A stretch of 64,000 nt of DNA, from contig CAMVKN010000005.1 in NCBI GenBank assembly GCA_947168045.1, positions 61,865-125,864 of the forward strand, in the 5' to 3' direction. Positions within the stretch are counted from its first letter, which is position 1; every line of letters begins with the position of its first letter. A program made the position numbers and the translations under genes. The notes beneath the pieces are model-generated. The model worked only from the letters and a program-made list of their open reading frames with translations. It did not search any database and was not told the origin of the DNA. Shown one piece after another: positions 36,467-44,984 of this stretch. Origin of the DNA: an uncultured Prevotellaceae bacterium (lineage in GTDB: Bacteria > Bacteroidota > Bacteroidia > Bacteroidales > Bacteroidaceae).

Positions 36467-36489
36467 TGTGTGTGAGGAGTTAGGAGTGA
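36467..36489. repeat. AGTTAGG-type repeat filling the queE-cls gap
   Basis: The 23 bp between the queE stop and the cls start contain GTGAGGAGTTAGGAGTGA. The gap between the beta-galactosidase and nadB genes has the same composition and size. Confidence 0.6.
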
Positions 36490-37101
36490 TTATTCTATTC
36501 CTATGAGTTTATGGGTCTGTAGGGAGAGGCGCCACTGCGGATGGCTCTTGATATAGGCTACACAGCGCCGCATGATGTCTGCGTTGCGCCCGGCATCGCC
36601 GGTGTCACAGGGCTGAAGGTACAACAGGGGTGTGTGGTGAGAGGTGAGAGGCGGAAGGAACGATTCGGGGTCGGTGCTTTCGTCGAAGACAATCTTCAAC
36701 TCGTCGGGCATTCTCTCACCTCTCACCGCTTGTCTCTCACCGCTGCCCTTCGGCGACACCGTCAGCCAGTCGATGTTGCGCGGGGCCGGACGGGTGCCAT
36801 TGCTCTCCATGGCCACCTCATAGCCGTGACGGTGCAGCAGGTCAATGAACGGCTCGTCCACCTGCAGGGTTGGCTCACCGCCTGTCAGCACCACCAGCGG
36901 CAGGGGGGTGACAGGGGGAGTGAGCAGGGCTGCCAGACGGTCCACGATGTCGTCGGGGGGCATCTCTGTATAGCTGTCGAACTCAGTATCGCAGAACGGG
37001 CAACGCAGGTTGCAACCGGCAAAGCGCACGAACAGCGCCGCACGTCCGGTGTTGCGCCCCTCGCCTTGCAGCGTGTAGAATATGTCATTCACCCTCAACA
37101 T
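36490..37101 (-). CDS. queE: 7-carboxy-7-deazaguanine synthase
   Basis: The ATG at 37101 gives MLRVNDIFYTLQGEGRNTGR; the upstream extension has no family match. This radical-SAM enzyme has the cluster motif C-NLR-C-PF-C (about 30-37) and VVLTGGEPTLQ. It makes CDG from carboxytetrahydropterin on the way to preQ0 and queuosine. It follows queD by 16 bp. The stretch SPKGSGERQAVRGERMPDE and a nearby PPLTSHHTP appear to come from short inverted repeats inserted in frame (36636-36727). Confidence 0.92.
   Translation of the reverse strand: MLRVNDIFYTLQGEGRNTGRAALFVRFAGCNLRCPFCDTEFDSYTEMPPDDIVDRLAALLTPPVTPLPLVVLTGGEPTLQVDEPFIDLLHRHGYEVAMESNGTRPAPRNIDWLTVSPKGSGERQAVRGERMPDELKIVFDESTDPESFLPPLTSHHTPLLYLQPCDTGDAGRNADIMRRCVAYIKSHPQWRLSLQTHKLIGIE
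36636..36727. repeat. Inverted GGTGAGAGGTGAGAG repeats inside queE
   Basis: A 15-bp arm at 36636-36650 and its perfect reverse complement at 36713-36727, followed by a second copy of TCTCACCGCT to about 36744. All are read in frame. Confidence 0.7.
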
Positions 37102-37117
37102 CGCTGGTCTGTAGTCT

Positions 37118-37450
37118 TTAGTCCTCCTCGTAACATGCAATGTTGCCCTCGCTCTCCTGCACCGTGGCCTTGTAGCACTGCGGGACCTGTTCCACGCACC
37201 AGCGCGCAATGTTCTCCGCCGTAGGGTTAAAGGGCAGCACGTCGTTCAGGTTCTGGTGGTCCAGCGCATGCTTAATCTTGCGCTTCACATGCGTGAAGTC
37301 AACCACCATGCCATTCTGGTCCAGCTCCTTGGCCTTGCAATAGATGGTGATAATCCAGTTATGCCCGTGCAGATGTGTGCACTTGCTCTCGTAGTCCACC
37401 TTCAGGCTGTGGCTGGCCGATATCTCTATTCTTTTCTGTATATAATACAT
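37118..37450 (-). CDS. queD: 6-carboxy-5,6,7,8-tetrahydropterin synthase
   Basis: A 110-residue enzyme of the PTPS fold. The zinc-binding histidines are in ASHSL and HLHGHNW, and the block MVVDFTHVKRKIK and LDHQNLND are typical of QueD. It converts dihydroneopterin triphosphate to carboxytetrahydropterin. It sits just upstream of queE in the same direction, giving two consecutive steps of preQ0 synthesis. No preQ1 riboswitch was recognised in front. Confidence 0.93.
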   Translation of the reverse strand: MYYIQKRIEISASHSLKVDYESKCTHLHGHNWIITIYCKAKELDQNGMVVDFTHVKRKIKHALDHQNLNDVLPFNPTAENIARWCVEQVPQCYKATVQESEGNIACYEED

Positions 37451-37480
37451 CTCTTTAATGCTTAATGCTTAATTCTTAAT
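37443..37480. repeat. TTAATGC short repeats between dnaG and queD
   Basis: CTTTAATGCTTAATGCTTAA-type copies overlap the start of queD and run 30 bp upstream. They match the array near 121-160. Confidence 0.55.
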
Positions 37481-37528
37481 ATCCTGTTGCGCTTGTTGGT
37501 GCTTGCCTGTGGCGCAGGCTATAAAGCG

Positions 37529-39589
37529 TTACAATATGTCAGTTCCCAGTTTCTTGGCGAGCATGTCGCGAATCTCCTTTGTCTCCTTATGCTCTTTCAG
37601 CAGCTGTATGGTATGCTCCATGTCGTTGCTGGCCTGTCGCAACTGCTGCTGAATCAGCCTCAGGCGCTGCTCCATCAGCCCCAGCCGGAAGTCCATAATC
37701 AGGTGCTGCACACGCTGGCGCAGACTGCCTTCGCGCTCTTCCAAGACGAAGCGTCCGCCCAGCTGGTGACGGTCGATGACCAGCCGTGTGGCCAACTGGC
37801 TCACCTGCGGGTCGCTGCTGCCACAGAAGAAGGCATCAGCCTTCCACCCCGCCTCGCCACTGTGTGCCACGGCATCGGCAAGCATCTGCTGGTAGAGGGG
37901 CTGTGAGAACTGCAGCTCATCCTGCGAGAGGTCCAGGTCGATATATTGTGCCACGGTTAGCGACACCGTGCCGCCATCGTCGGTCTCCACATTGTCGAAG
38001 ATGACCTCATCACCATGGCGCACAATCTCACGGAGGAGCAAGAGCTCGACAGCAGGCCCAACAGCCCCACCCCCGGCAGGCCCAACAGCCCCAACAGCCC
38101 CACCCCCGGCCCCTCCCGCGGGGGGGAGGGGAGTATATAGTTCTGTCCCTCTCTCGCTATTGAGGGGTGCTCCGCCTTGAGAGTAGTTAGTAAGAGTGCT
38201 TCCGCCTTGAGAGTAGTTAGTAAGAGTGTTTCCGCCTTGAGAGTATATACTCCCCTCCCCCCCGCGGGAGGGGTTGGGGGTGAGGCTTTTCCTCACCCGC
38301 TTGTTCAGCTCGGCTATGAGTGTCTGCTCCTTCATGCCTATGCGGCGGGCGAAGTCAGTCAGATAGGTGGAGCGAAGAATCTGGTTGGGGATGACGCTGA
38401 TGCTCTGCACGATGCCACTGATGCCCTCACTGCGTTTCACCGGGTCGTCGATGTTCTCCACGGTCAGGCGTGTCTTGAAGGCGATGAAGTCCGTCTGGTT
38501 CTCATCAATATACTTCCTCAGCTCCTCAGTGGAGTGCTTGCGGGCGAAGCTGTCGGGGTCGTCGCCGTCGGGCAGCAGCAGCACCTTCACATTCATGTCT
38601 TCGGCCAGCAACATGTCGGTACCACGCATGGCGGCGTGGATGCCGGCCTCGTCACCGTCGTACAGCAGGGTGATGTTCTGCGTGAAGCGACGCAACAGAT
38701 GAATCTGGTGCTCGGAGAGTGCCGTGCCGCTGTTGGCCACCACATTCTCGATACCGGCCTGGTGCATGGCGATGACATCGGTATAGCCCTCGACCATGAA
38801 CACACGGTCCTCCTTCACAATGGCTTTCTTTGCCTGATAGATGCCATACAGCTCGCGCTCCTTGTGATAGATGTCGCTGTCGGGCGAGTTGACATACTTC
38901 TGTGCCACGCCCTTCGTCCGGCTGTCGAGCACACGCCCGCCAAAGGCCACCACCTTGCCGCTGACGTTCAGCCATGGGAAGATGGCACGGCCGGAATAGC
39001 GGTCGTACAGGCCCCGCTCATTCTCTATGCACAGTCCCGTCTTCACCAGGAACTCGGCCTTATAGCCCGCCTTCTGGGCTGCCTGGCACAGCGCGTCACG
39101 CCGCTGCGGGGCATAGCCTAACTGGAACTTCTCGATGATGTCGTCACGGATGCCGCGGCTGCGGAAATACTGCTTGCCGATGGCCACGCCGTCGGGGTCG
39201 TTGAGCAGCGTCTGGTGGAACCAGTCGCGCGCCCATTCGTTGACGATGAACATCGACTCACGCTCGCTTTGGGCGGCACGTTCCTCGTCGGTCAGCTCCT
39301 TCTCGACGATTTCAATGTTGTACTTCTTGGCCAGCCAGCGCAGGGCCTCGGGATACGACATCTGCTCATGCTCCATCAGGAACCCGGCGGGCGTGCCGCC
39401 CTTGCCGCAGACAAAGCAGTGGCAGATGTTCTTGGACGGCGAGACCATGAACGACGGGTTACGGTCGTCGTGGAAGGGACATAGTCCCTTATAGTTCACG
39501 CCGCTCTTGCGGAGCGTCACGAACTCGCCCACGACATCCACGATGCGCGCCGCATCGAGAATCTTGTCTACCGTAGCCCTGTCAATCAT
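37529..39589 (-). CDS. dnaG: DNA primase with a long in-frame element insert
   Basis: A 686-residue primase. The CHC2 zinc finger is at 37-61 (C37PFH40, C58FVC61), the TOPRIM domain includes FMVEGYTDVIAMHQAG (about 265-280) and DGDEAG. A Pro/Gly/Ser-rich insert lies at about 435-511, between the catalytic core and the C-terminal helicase-binding domain. It reads TPNPSRGGEGSIYSQGG, then two copies of TLTNYSQGG, then TPLPPAGGAGGGAVG. It is encoded by a 192-bp palindromic element. The C-terminal domain resumes at LLLREIVRHGDEVIF, so the frame is kept in an essential gene. Confidence 0.95.
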   Translation of the reverse strand: MIDRATVDKILDAARIVDVVGEFVTLRKSGVNYKGLCPFHDDRNPSFMVSPSKNICHCFVCGKGGTPAGFLMEHEQMSYPEALRWLAKKYNIEIVEKELTDEERAAQSERESMFIVNEWARDWFHQTLLNDPDGVAIGKQYFRSRGIRDDIIEKFQLGYAPQRRDALCQAAQKAGYKAEFLVKTGLCIENERGLYDRYSGRAIFPWLNVSGKVVAFGGRVLDSRTKGVAQKYVNSPDSDIYHKERELYGIYQAKKAIVKEDRVFMVEGYTDVIAMHQAGIENVVANSGTALSEHQIHLLRRFTQNITLLYDGDEAGIHAAMRGTDMLLAEDMNVKVLLLPDGDDPDSFARKHSTEELRKYIDENQTDFIAFKTRLTVENIDDPVKRSEGISGIVQSISVIPNQILRSTYLTDFARRIGMKEQTLIAELNKRVRKSLTPNPSRGGEGSIYSQGGNTLTNYSQGGSTLTNYSQGGAPLNSERGTELYTPLPPAGGAGGGAVGAVGPAGGGAVGPAVELLLLREIVRHGDEVIFDNVETDDGGTVSLTVAQYIDLDLSQDELQFSQPLYQQMLADAVAHSGEAGWKADAFFCGSSDPQVSQLATRLVIDRHQLGGRFVLEEREGSLRQRVQHLIMDFRLGLMEQRLRLIQQQLRQASNDMEHTIQLLKEHKETKEIRDMLAKKLGTDIL
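38096..38287. mobile_element. MITE-like element with 44-bp inverted repeats, inside dnaG
   Basis: Arms at 38096-38139 and 38244-38287 are reverse complements at 41 of 44 positions. The 104-bp loop carries three copies of a unit starting CCGCCTTGAGAGTA, two of them as a full 30-bp repeat. Total length 192 bp is a multiple of three. On the left, AACAGCCCCACCCCCGGC is duplicated at about 38050-38067. The arms match the rnr copy at 32250-32366. Confidence 0.85.
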
Positions 39590-39595
39590 TGGATA

Positions 39596-39769
39596 TTAAA
39601 ATTCCTCGTTGTCTTCGTCATCCTCCCACTGAGCGCGGTTTCTGCGATACCTTGACTTCTTAATGGTTGGGTCGTCCTGCCCGTTGGCCGTCGGTCCGCT
39701 GACGTCAAGCAGTTGCGGTGTCACTACTGTTGTGAGAATGATGTTCGGACTGTTATATTCTTTCTTCAT
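39596..39769 (-). CDS. 57-residue small protein between the C10 protease and dnaG
   Basis: An ATG at 39767-39769 opens MKKEYNSPNIILTTVVTPQL and the frame ends at TAA 39596-39598. The N-terminus is mildly hydrophobic; the C-terminal half is first basic (IKKSRYRRNR) and then very acidic (WEDDEDNEEF). It lies 9 bp after the protease stop and 6 bp before dnaG on the same strand, which supports a real gene in an operon. I know similar short proteins beginning MKK.Y..P from Prevotella, but no function. C10 proteases of some species have inhibitors next to them; this could be one, which is a guess. Confidence 0.7.
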   Translation of the reverse strand: MKKEYNSPNIILTTVVTPQLLDVSGPTANGQDDPTIKKSRYRRNRAQWEDDEDNEEF

Positions 39770-39778
39770 GGCCGTTTC

Positions 39779-42700
39779 CTATTTTACATATTTCTTTCCA
39801 TTCTTGATGTAGATGCCATGTGCCGGCTCCGTAATGCGGCGGCCGTCCAAGGAATAGATGGCTGCGTCCACCGTCGGCTGGCTGATGTGCTCAGCATCGC
39901 CAATGCCCGTCGTCGTGTTGCCACTGCCGATGGTCAGCACCGAAGCGTAGGTCGCCTTCATGTCGGAGGGCATGAAGCAGGCACGGAAGGGAGCCACGGT
40001 GGCAGCGGCCTGTAGCTCGAACATATTGCCATCGCTGTTGAGTATGTAGGCATCGGTCACGGCCTTGTCCGCCGTCGTGCCCTCAAAGCGGTAGTTGCTG
40101 GCACTGAGGGCAATCTTTGCACTGGCGGTCACAGTGACCTCGGTTCCGTGGAACACGATGTCCTTGCCGGTGAGATTCCACTTGTTGCCCCACTTGTCGC
40201 CCGGCACGGCGATGATATACGGCGTGTTGGCTTCCATCTTGTCGGCAAAGTCGAAATAGACCGTTGAGGGGTCATCGCCGCAGAACGTCTTCAGCCAGAA
40301 GTTCTTGCCCGTGTCTGTGGCACTGTGGAACCAGTCAATCTGAATCCCGTCGGCCGTCACCTCCGTCACGTCGAAGGGCAGCGCCAGCGTGGTCCAGCCA
40401 TTAGTGCCGTCGGCACCGTTGTCAAACTGCCGGGTGTAGGTGGCCGTCTGTGCCGTAAACGTAACGGGCGTGTAGAAGGCAAAGCCATCGCTGAGTGTCA
40501 GCGTCTGTGCCACGCCGTTGCTGACGACATTACAGCCCTCAAGGCCACCGGGCATGTTGCCGCCAACGATGTACACCGTATTCGGGTTACCGTTGCGGGT
40601 CACAGTGGTGCTTGCATCGCAGGCTGTGAGGTCCACGGCGAGGGCATCGGCCGGAACCGTCACGTTGCTCGACTGCTTCACTGCATCCCATGCGCCTTCA
40701 GCTTTGTAGACAGTGATGGCGTCGACGGGCGTAAAGGTGCCGTTGGAATTGATGCTGTTATATATCTTTGTATTGTCCGTGTAGTAATAGCCCAAGGAGT
40801 AGTAGCCACCCTTCTCCATGCCGCCAAGCTCCACGTCGAATGTCGCCTGCCCCCCTGCAGGGATTGTCACATCGTAGGTCTTTGCTGACACCGATGTGCC
40901 AGTGCCGCCATGCGCGTTGTCCCACTTGAACAGCATGACCTTGATGCCGCTGCTGTGTGCCGTGGTGCCACTATTTGACAGTGTCACCGATGCCTGAACG
41001 CTATAGCCAAACACCTCGCCGTCGGCCCCGTTCTTCAGTACTGTTGAGACATGCCCGAGTGTGCCCGTGGTCGATGAAGCACCGTTCACGACAGTAATCG
41101 TCAGCGGCGTGCTGGTGATACAGTTGCCCTTCTTGTCCCAGAGGACGAGACTCATCTCACCCACCTGCGTGGGGGTGAACGTGAACTCAATCTCGGGCGT
41201 TGCTCTTGCGGCGATGTCCACCGTCTTTCCTGCCAGGGCGACATTGCTGCTACCATTCTGCCATATCAGCTTCAGCGTGCCTGTGAAGTCGGCATCACCG
41301 GTGTTTTCCACCTGGAACTTTACTGTCGTAGGCTCGCCCATGACTGCCTCGCCCACGAGCGCAGCCGTCGTGGAAGCGAGTTCCGCTGAGTGGGTTACAT
41401 TAACCAGCGTCAGGTTATCTCCGTCTCCGCTAATGGTCACCTCAACATAGTGCTCATCACTGCCGATACACTTCTGCCACTCCGTGCTGCCCTTCGGGCG
41501 GCTGATGAGGACATACTGGTAAGTGCCGTCGGAAAGGCCCTCGCCGAATGTGGTGCCGAAATAGCCTGAGCTGCCAGCGCCGTTGTCAAGGTCGTCATTC
41601 ACGCCGTCCTCCTTGCATAGCTTCACCAGCTCGTCGCCCTGGTAGAGGGCTGTTCCCCATTCAAAGCTTGCAGTAGTCCCTGTGTTGTTGCTATAAGCAT
41701 ACTTTGCGATAAGAGGGCGAAGGGTATTACCATTCTTTTCATAGAAATTGCCATCATTATGCCTATAATAAGGAGAAGGACTTTCTATCGTCAAGTTGGT
41801 CACCGTCAGGCGCATGTCAGCAGCCTGGCTGGTGCCGTCGTCCACGGGCTTGACATTCACTATGGCGTTGAGGTCCATGGTGTAGCCGCTGTCTGAGCCT
41901 CCCGTGCCCTGACTCTCAGGTGTCAGCGCCTGCAGACGGTAGAAGCCGTCAGAGGTTCCGCCCCACCCCCAGTTGACGTGGAAGAAGTCATCGGTGCTGA
42001 ATCCGTCGATGACAAAGGCGTGCCCGCCCGTGAGCGACTGTCCGCCGACAAGTACCGGTCCGTTGGTGGCCAATTCAGCATAAATGGCATCAAGCCATTC
42101 CTGATAGGTCATGTTGTTACGATAGATGGTCTTGATGTCAGCGTCATAGCCGAAATAGACGGGCAGCATCCTGGCCACATTCTCCGTTGCAGCGCTCGAC
42201 GACGAGCTATATTGCATCTGCACGGCGGCACCGGCATACTCCATCAGCCGGGCCACCTCTTCAGTGGCAGCCTCGTCAGCAACAGGATATTTGTCCTTGA
42301 GCTTCAACCAGTCGAAGGTGCGTACGGGCTTTTCAGCCACCGTGTAGGTCGTGTACAGGCTGGTGTGCTCGTCGTTGGCCCATGAGCCGAACAGCTCGCA
42401 TTTTTTGCTCTCGTAGGCAGGGATGGCCTTTGCGATGGTCGTCGGTGTGCCCATCTTACGCCCATGGTAGCACAGCAGCTGTGCGGTTGCCGTGGCCACA
42501 CATCCCGTGGCCGGCTGCTGCAGCTTGTTGTTCAAGTATATTGTAGGGCAGGTGTTATTGTAGGGTTCCGTCTGATCCCACTGCGTGGCAAGCAACTGGC
42601 CGACGGACTTCTTCGGGGCATTCTGGCGCTGTGCTTTCCTGATGGAGTGTGCAGCTGCATAGCTGACCTGCCCGGCATAGCCGCGCAGCCATGCACGCAG

Positions 42701-43021
42701 GTTCTCAGGCATGGCCTCGGTGCTGAAGGTGCCATGGTCAGCATAGGCGAGGATGCTCTCAGTGGCATCGTCGCCGCTGACGATGACGAAGCCCTCGCCG
42801 CTGCCGATGTTGAAGGCGTAGAGCTGTCTGTCGGCGGCAAGGTCGCCAAGCGGCACTGCCGTGAGCTGTGCACTATGGGGCGCTTCACCACGTGCCCATG
42901 CCATTTGCGAGGTTACAAACTGTGCCGCTAAGCGGCGAGCGCCCTCAGGGGTCACTGGGGCTGCCATCAGCTGAAGGGCCAGGCACAGCCCTGCAATGGC
43001 GGTATAAGTTCTACGAATCAT
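39779..43021 (-). CDS. Secreted C10-family cysteine protease (streptopain-like)
   Basis: A 1080-residue protein with a signal peptide and a SpeB-type prodomain (SDDATESILAYAD region, about 22-135). The catalytic Cys174 is in PATGCVATATAQ and His334 in GGHAFVIDGF, followed by NWGWGGTSDGFY. The 600 residues after the protease domain are beta-rich, with CARDB-like and other Ig-like repeats. The end YSLDGRRI...GIYIKNGKKYVK is the short tail typical of secreted Prevotella proteins and may direct sorting. It is probably a surface or extracellular protease. Confidence 0.9.
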   Translation of the reverse strand: MIRRTYTAIAGLCLALQLMAAPVTPEGARRLAAQFVTSQMAWARGEAPHSAQLTAVPLGDLAADRQLYAFNIGSGEGFVIVSGDDATESILAYADHGTFSTEAMPENLRAWLRGYAGQVSYAAAHSIRKAQRQNAPKKSVGQLLATQWDQTEPYNNTCPTIYLNNKLQQPATGCVATATAQLLCYHGRKMGTPTTIAKAIPAYESKKCELFGSWANDEHTSLYTTYTVAEKPVRTFDWLKLKDKYPVADEAATEEVARLMEYAGAAVQMQYSSSSSAATENVARMLPVYFGYDADIKTIYRNNMTYQEWLDAIYAELATNGPVLVGGQSLTGGHAFVIDGFSTDDFFHVNWGWGGTSDGFYRLQALTPESQGTGGSDSGYTMDLNAIVNVKPVDDGTSQAADMRLTVTNLTIESPSPYYRHNDGNFYEKNGNTLRPLIAKYAYSNNTGTTASFEWGTALYQGDELVKLCKEDGVNDDLDNGAGSSGYFGTTFGEGLSDGTYQYVLISRPKGSTEWQKCIGSDEHYVEVTISGDGDNLTLVNVTHSAELASTTAALVGEAVMGEPTTVKFQVENTGDADFTGTLKLIWQNGSSNVALAGKTVDIAARATPEIEFTFTPTQVGEMSLVLWDKKGNCITSTPLTITVVNGASSTTGTLGHVSTVLKNGADGEVFGYSVQASVTLSNSGTTAHSSGIKVMLFKWDNAHGGTGTSVSAKTYDVTIPAGGQATFDVELGGMEKGGYYSLGYYYTDNTKIYNSINSNGTFTPVDAITVYKAEGAWDAVKQSSNVTVPADALAVDLTACDASTTVTRNGNPNTVYIVGGNMPGGLEGCNVVSNGVAQTLTLSDGFAFYTPVTFTAQTATYTRQFDNGADGTNGWTTLALPFDVTEVTADGIQIDWFHSATDTGKNFWLKTFCGDDPSTVYFDFADKMEANTPYIIAVPGDKWGNKWNLTGKDIVFHGTEVTVTASAKIALSASNYRFEGTTADKAVTDAYILNSDGNMFELQAAATVAPFRACFMPSDMKATYASVLTIGSGNTTTGIGDAEHISQPTVDAAIYSLDGRRITEPAHGIYIKNGKKYVK

Positions 43022-43080
43022 AAGCTTGATGGTTTGGGTTAATTAGTTATTCTTGTGACAATCGCCGGCTCGCCCCGGGT

Positions 43081-44796
43081 TTACTTCTTCAGACATTTTG
43101 CCAACGGCAGCCCGCTCAGCTTCAAGCCCTTGGCAAACGACTGGGCGTTTATCTGGGCACCAAGCTTCGAGGCATGGGTGTGGTCCTTCTTGAAGTAGAG
43201 GCCAGCCTTCTCCTTGATGGCTGCTATGCGTGCCTTGGCCTGCTCTTTGTCCTCGGGCAGGCGCTTGACGGCAAACTTCTTGTCGAGGAAGTCGGCACTG
43301 ATGTTGTGCATGTCGATGAACGTCACGCCGGTCTCGGCCACCACCTCACGGTACCACTTGCCATAGCTGTCGTCACGGCGCTCCACCTTGCCGCCGGGCC
43401 ACTCGTTGCGCGGCGTCAGACTGACAAGGATGGGGGTGGCGCCCTTCTCGCGCGTGTCGTCAATCATCTTCTTCAGATACCAGCCAAAGCTATACACCAC
43501 CTCGTAGCTGCCGTCGTCCAGATGGTAGACGTGCAGGGTGTCCTGCGTGCCGGGGATGACGCCGCGAGCCTTCGCATCGGTGATGGGGCAGATGTCGTTA
43601 TGACCAAACTGTATGGTGACATAGTCGCCAGGCTGCAATGAGTTATAGACCTTCTCCCAGAGTCCCTCACGGATGAAGGAACGCGTGGAGCGACCGGCGC
43701 GCCCTGCATTGCAGAGCGTGACCTTCGACTCGTCGAACACCGTGAAGGCCTGCGAGGCCCAGCCCCACATGCCGTCATCTTCTTTGTCCACATTCTTGAC
43801 CGTTGAGTCGCCAGTGAAGAACAGCACGGGCTTGCCCTCTTCGCGCTTCACCTGCCACACATCGGGCTCCACGTTCTGCATCATCGCCTGCAGGGGCTTC
43901 AGCTGTGGGTTGGCGCTGTAGTAGAGGCCCTCGGCAGCACTGCGCGCGTTCATCTCAGCGCCGAACTTCGAGGTGTGGATATGGTCGCCCATGAAGTGGT
44001 ACTTCTCCTTCCAGTGGCTGTAGCAGTCAAGCTTCGCACCACTCAGCTCGTTCAGGTCGACAAAGGGCACACCCTCGACGGCAGCAATGTAGGCGGTCCA
44101 CTCCGTCTGCGGCTTGCGGACGATGCGCCCCGTCTGCTCGTCGTAGGCGTCGCGCGGCGTCAGCGACATCAGGATGGGGTTGGCTCCGCACGCGCGTATA
44201 TCGTTAATGTATAGACGCAGATAGTGACCATAGCTATAGACGGTGTCCTGGCGCTGTGTACGCTCGTTGAAGCCTACATAGCAGGTGTCTGGGTCGACGC
44301 CGGGGATGACGGCGCGCGCCCGCCGCTGGTCGAAGAACTCGCCGTTGTCGTTATGGCCAATGCTGACCACCACCCAGTCGCCGGGGCGCAGGGCCTGGCG
44401 CACGGCTGGCCACAGGTCCGTGTAGAAGGTGCGGGTTGACATGCCACCCAGGGCCTGGTTCTCGACCGTTATCTTCGTGGCATTGAAATAATGGTGGAAG
44501 TAGTAGCCCCAGCCCCACTGGCCGTTGTTGCCATTGCCCAGGGTGCCGTTGCGCATGGTGCTGTTGCCCACGAGGAACATCACGGGATTGCCACCCATGC
44601 GGGTGCTGCCGGGGGCAGGACGGGCCGACAGGGCCTTGGCGATGCTGTCGGGGGTGTTGTCCACCACCTTGTTCACGTCCTCTATGGGGTCTGGCAGGTT
44701 GTCAAAGCCCAGCGTGTCAGTGCGCTGGCTGACGGTCTGGGCCGTCATGCCCAAGGCCATGGAGGTGACAAGGGCGGAAAGGAAGATTTTTTTCAT
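43081..44796 (-). CDS. Double SGNH/GDSL esterase (rhamnogalacturonan acetylesterase-like)
   Basis: The start at 44796 opens a signal peptide (MKKIFLSALVTSMALGMTAQ); the longer frame is not needed. The 571-residue protein has two SGNH domains. The first has VGNSTMRN, GGMSTRTF, IGHND and DHIHTSKFGAEMNA. The second has TGDSTVKN, GRAGRSTRSF, FGHND and DHTHASKLGAQINA. Both keep the catalytic Ser, Asn and Asp-x-x-His; the first has Asn where GDST has Asp. Such enzymes remove acetyl groups from pectin side chains (CE12-like). The two domains may serve different acetyl positions. Confidence 0.88.
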   Translation of the reverse strand: MKKIFLSALVTSMALGMTAQTVSQRTDTLGFDNLPDPIEDVNKVVDNTPDSIAKALSARPAPGSTRMGGNPVMFLVGNSTMRNGTLGNGNNGQWGWGYYFHHYFNATKITVENQALGGMSTRTFYTDLWPAVRQALRPGDWVVVSIGHNDNGEFFDQRRARAVIPGVDPDTCYVGFNERTQRQDTVYSYGHYLRLYINDIRACGANPILMSLTPRDAYDEQTGRIVRKPQTEWTAYIAAVEGVPFVDLNELSGAKLDCYSHWKEKYHFMGDHIHTSKFGAEMNARSAAEGLYYSANPQLKPLQAMMQNVEPDVWQVKREEGKPVLFFTGDSTVKNVDKEDDGMWGWASQAFTVFDESKVTLCNAGRAGRSTRSFIREGLWEKVYNSLQPGDYVTIQFGHNDICPITDAKARGVIPGTQDTLHVYHLDDGSYEVVYSFGWYLKKMIDDTREKGATPILVSLTPRNEWPGGKVERRDDSYGKWYREVVAETGVTFIDMHNISADFLDKKFAVKRLPEDKEQAKARIAAIKEKAGLYFKKDHTHASKLGAQINAQSFAKGLKLSGLPLAKCLKK

Positions 44797-44814
44797 AATT
44801 ATAGCAATATGCTG

Positions 44815-44822
44815 CAAAATTA
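44815..44822 (-). promoter_or_regulatory. -7 box for the double esterase gene
   Basis: TAATTTTG on the minus strand, 19 bp before the ATG at 44796. It is one base from the consensus core, and the -33 box is unclear. Confidence 0.4.
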
Positions 44823-44926
44823 CGACAAAAACGGCAAACAAGCAAATTTTCAGTATGAAAAGTGATGCACGCGCTTGTATGGGAAGCGTTCCCGAGCGCC
44901 GCGCAGCTCACGTCCGTTGACAGAAA

Positions 44927-44966
44927 TGGCCATTGCACGGCCCATGACAGGCACATGCAATGGCCA
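44927..44966 (-). terminator. Hairpin after the acyl-CoA dehydrogenase gene
   Basis: 11-bp perfect arms at 44927-44937 and 44956-44966 with an 18-base loop, 18 bp past the stop on the minus strand, followed by a TTTCTG run. Confidence 0.6.
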
Positions 44967-44984
44967 ACTGTTGCATCAGTTGTC

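Noticed and set aside
37451..37528. preQ1 riboswitch or tRNA between dnaG and queD
   Set aside because: No preQ1 aptamer core or cloverleaf could be drawn; part of the gap is simple repeat.
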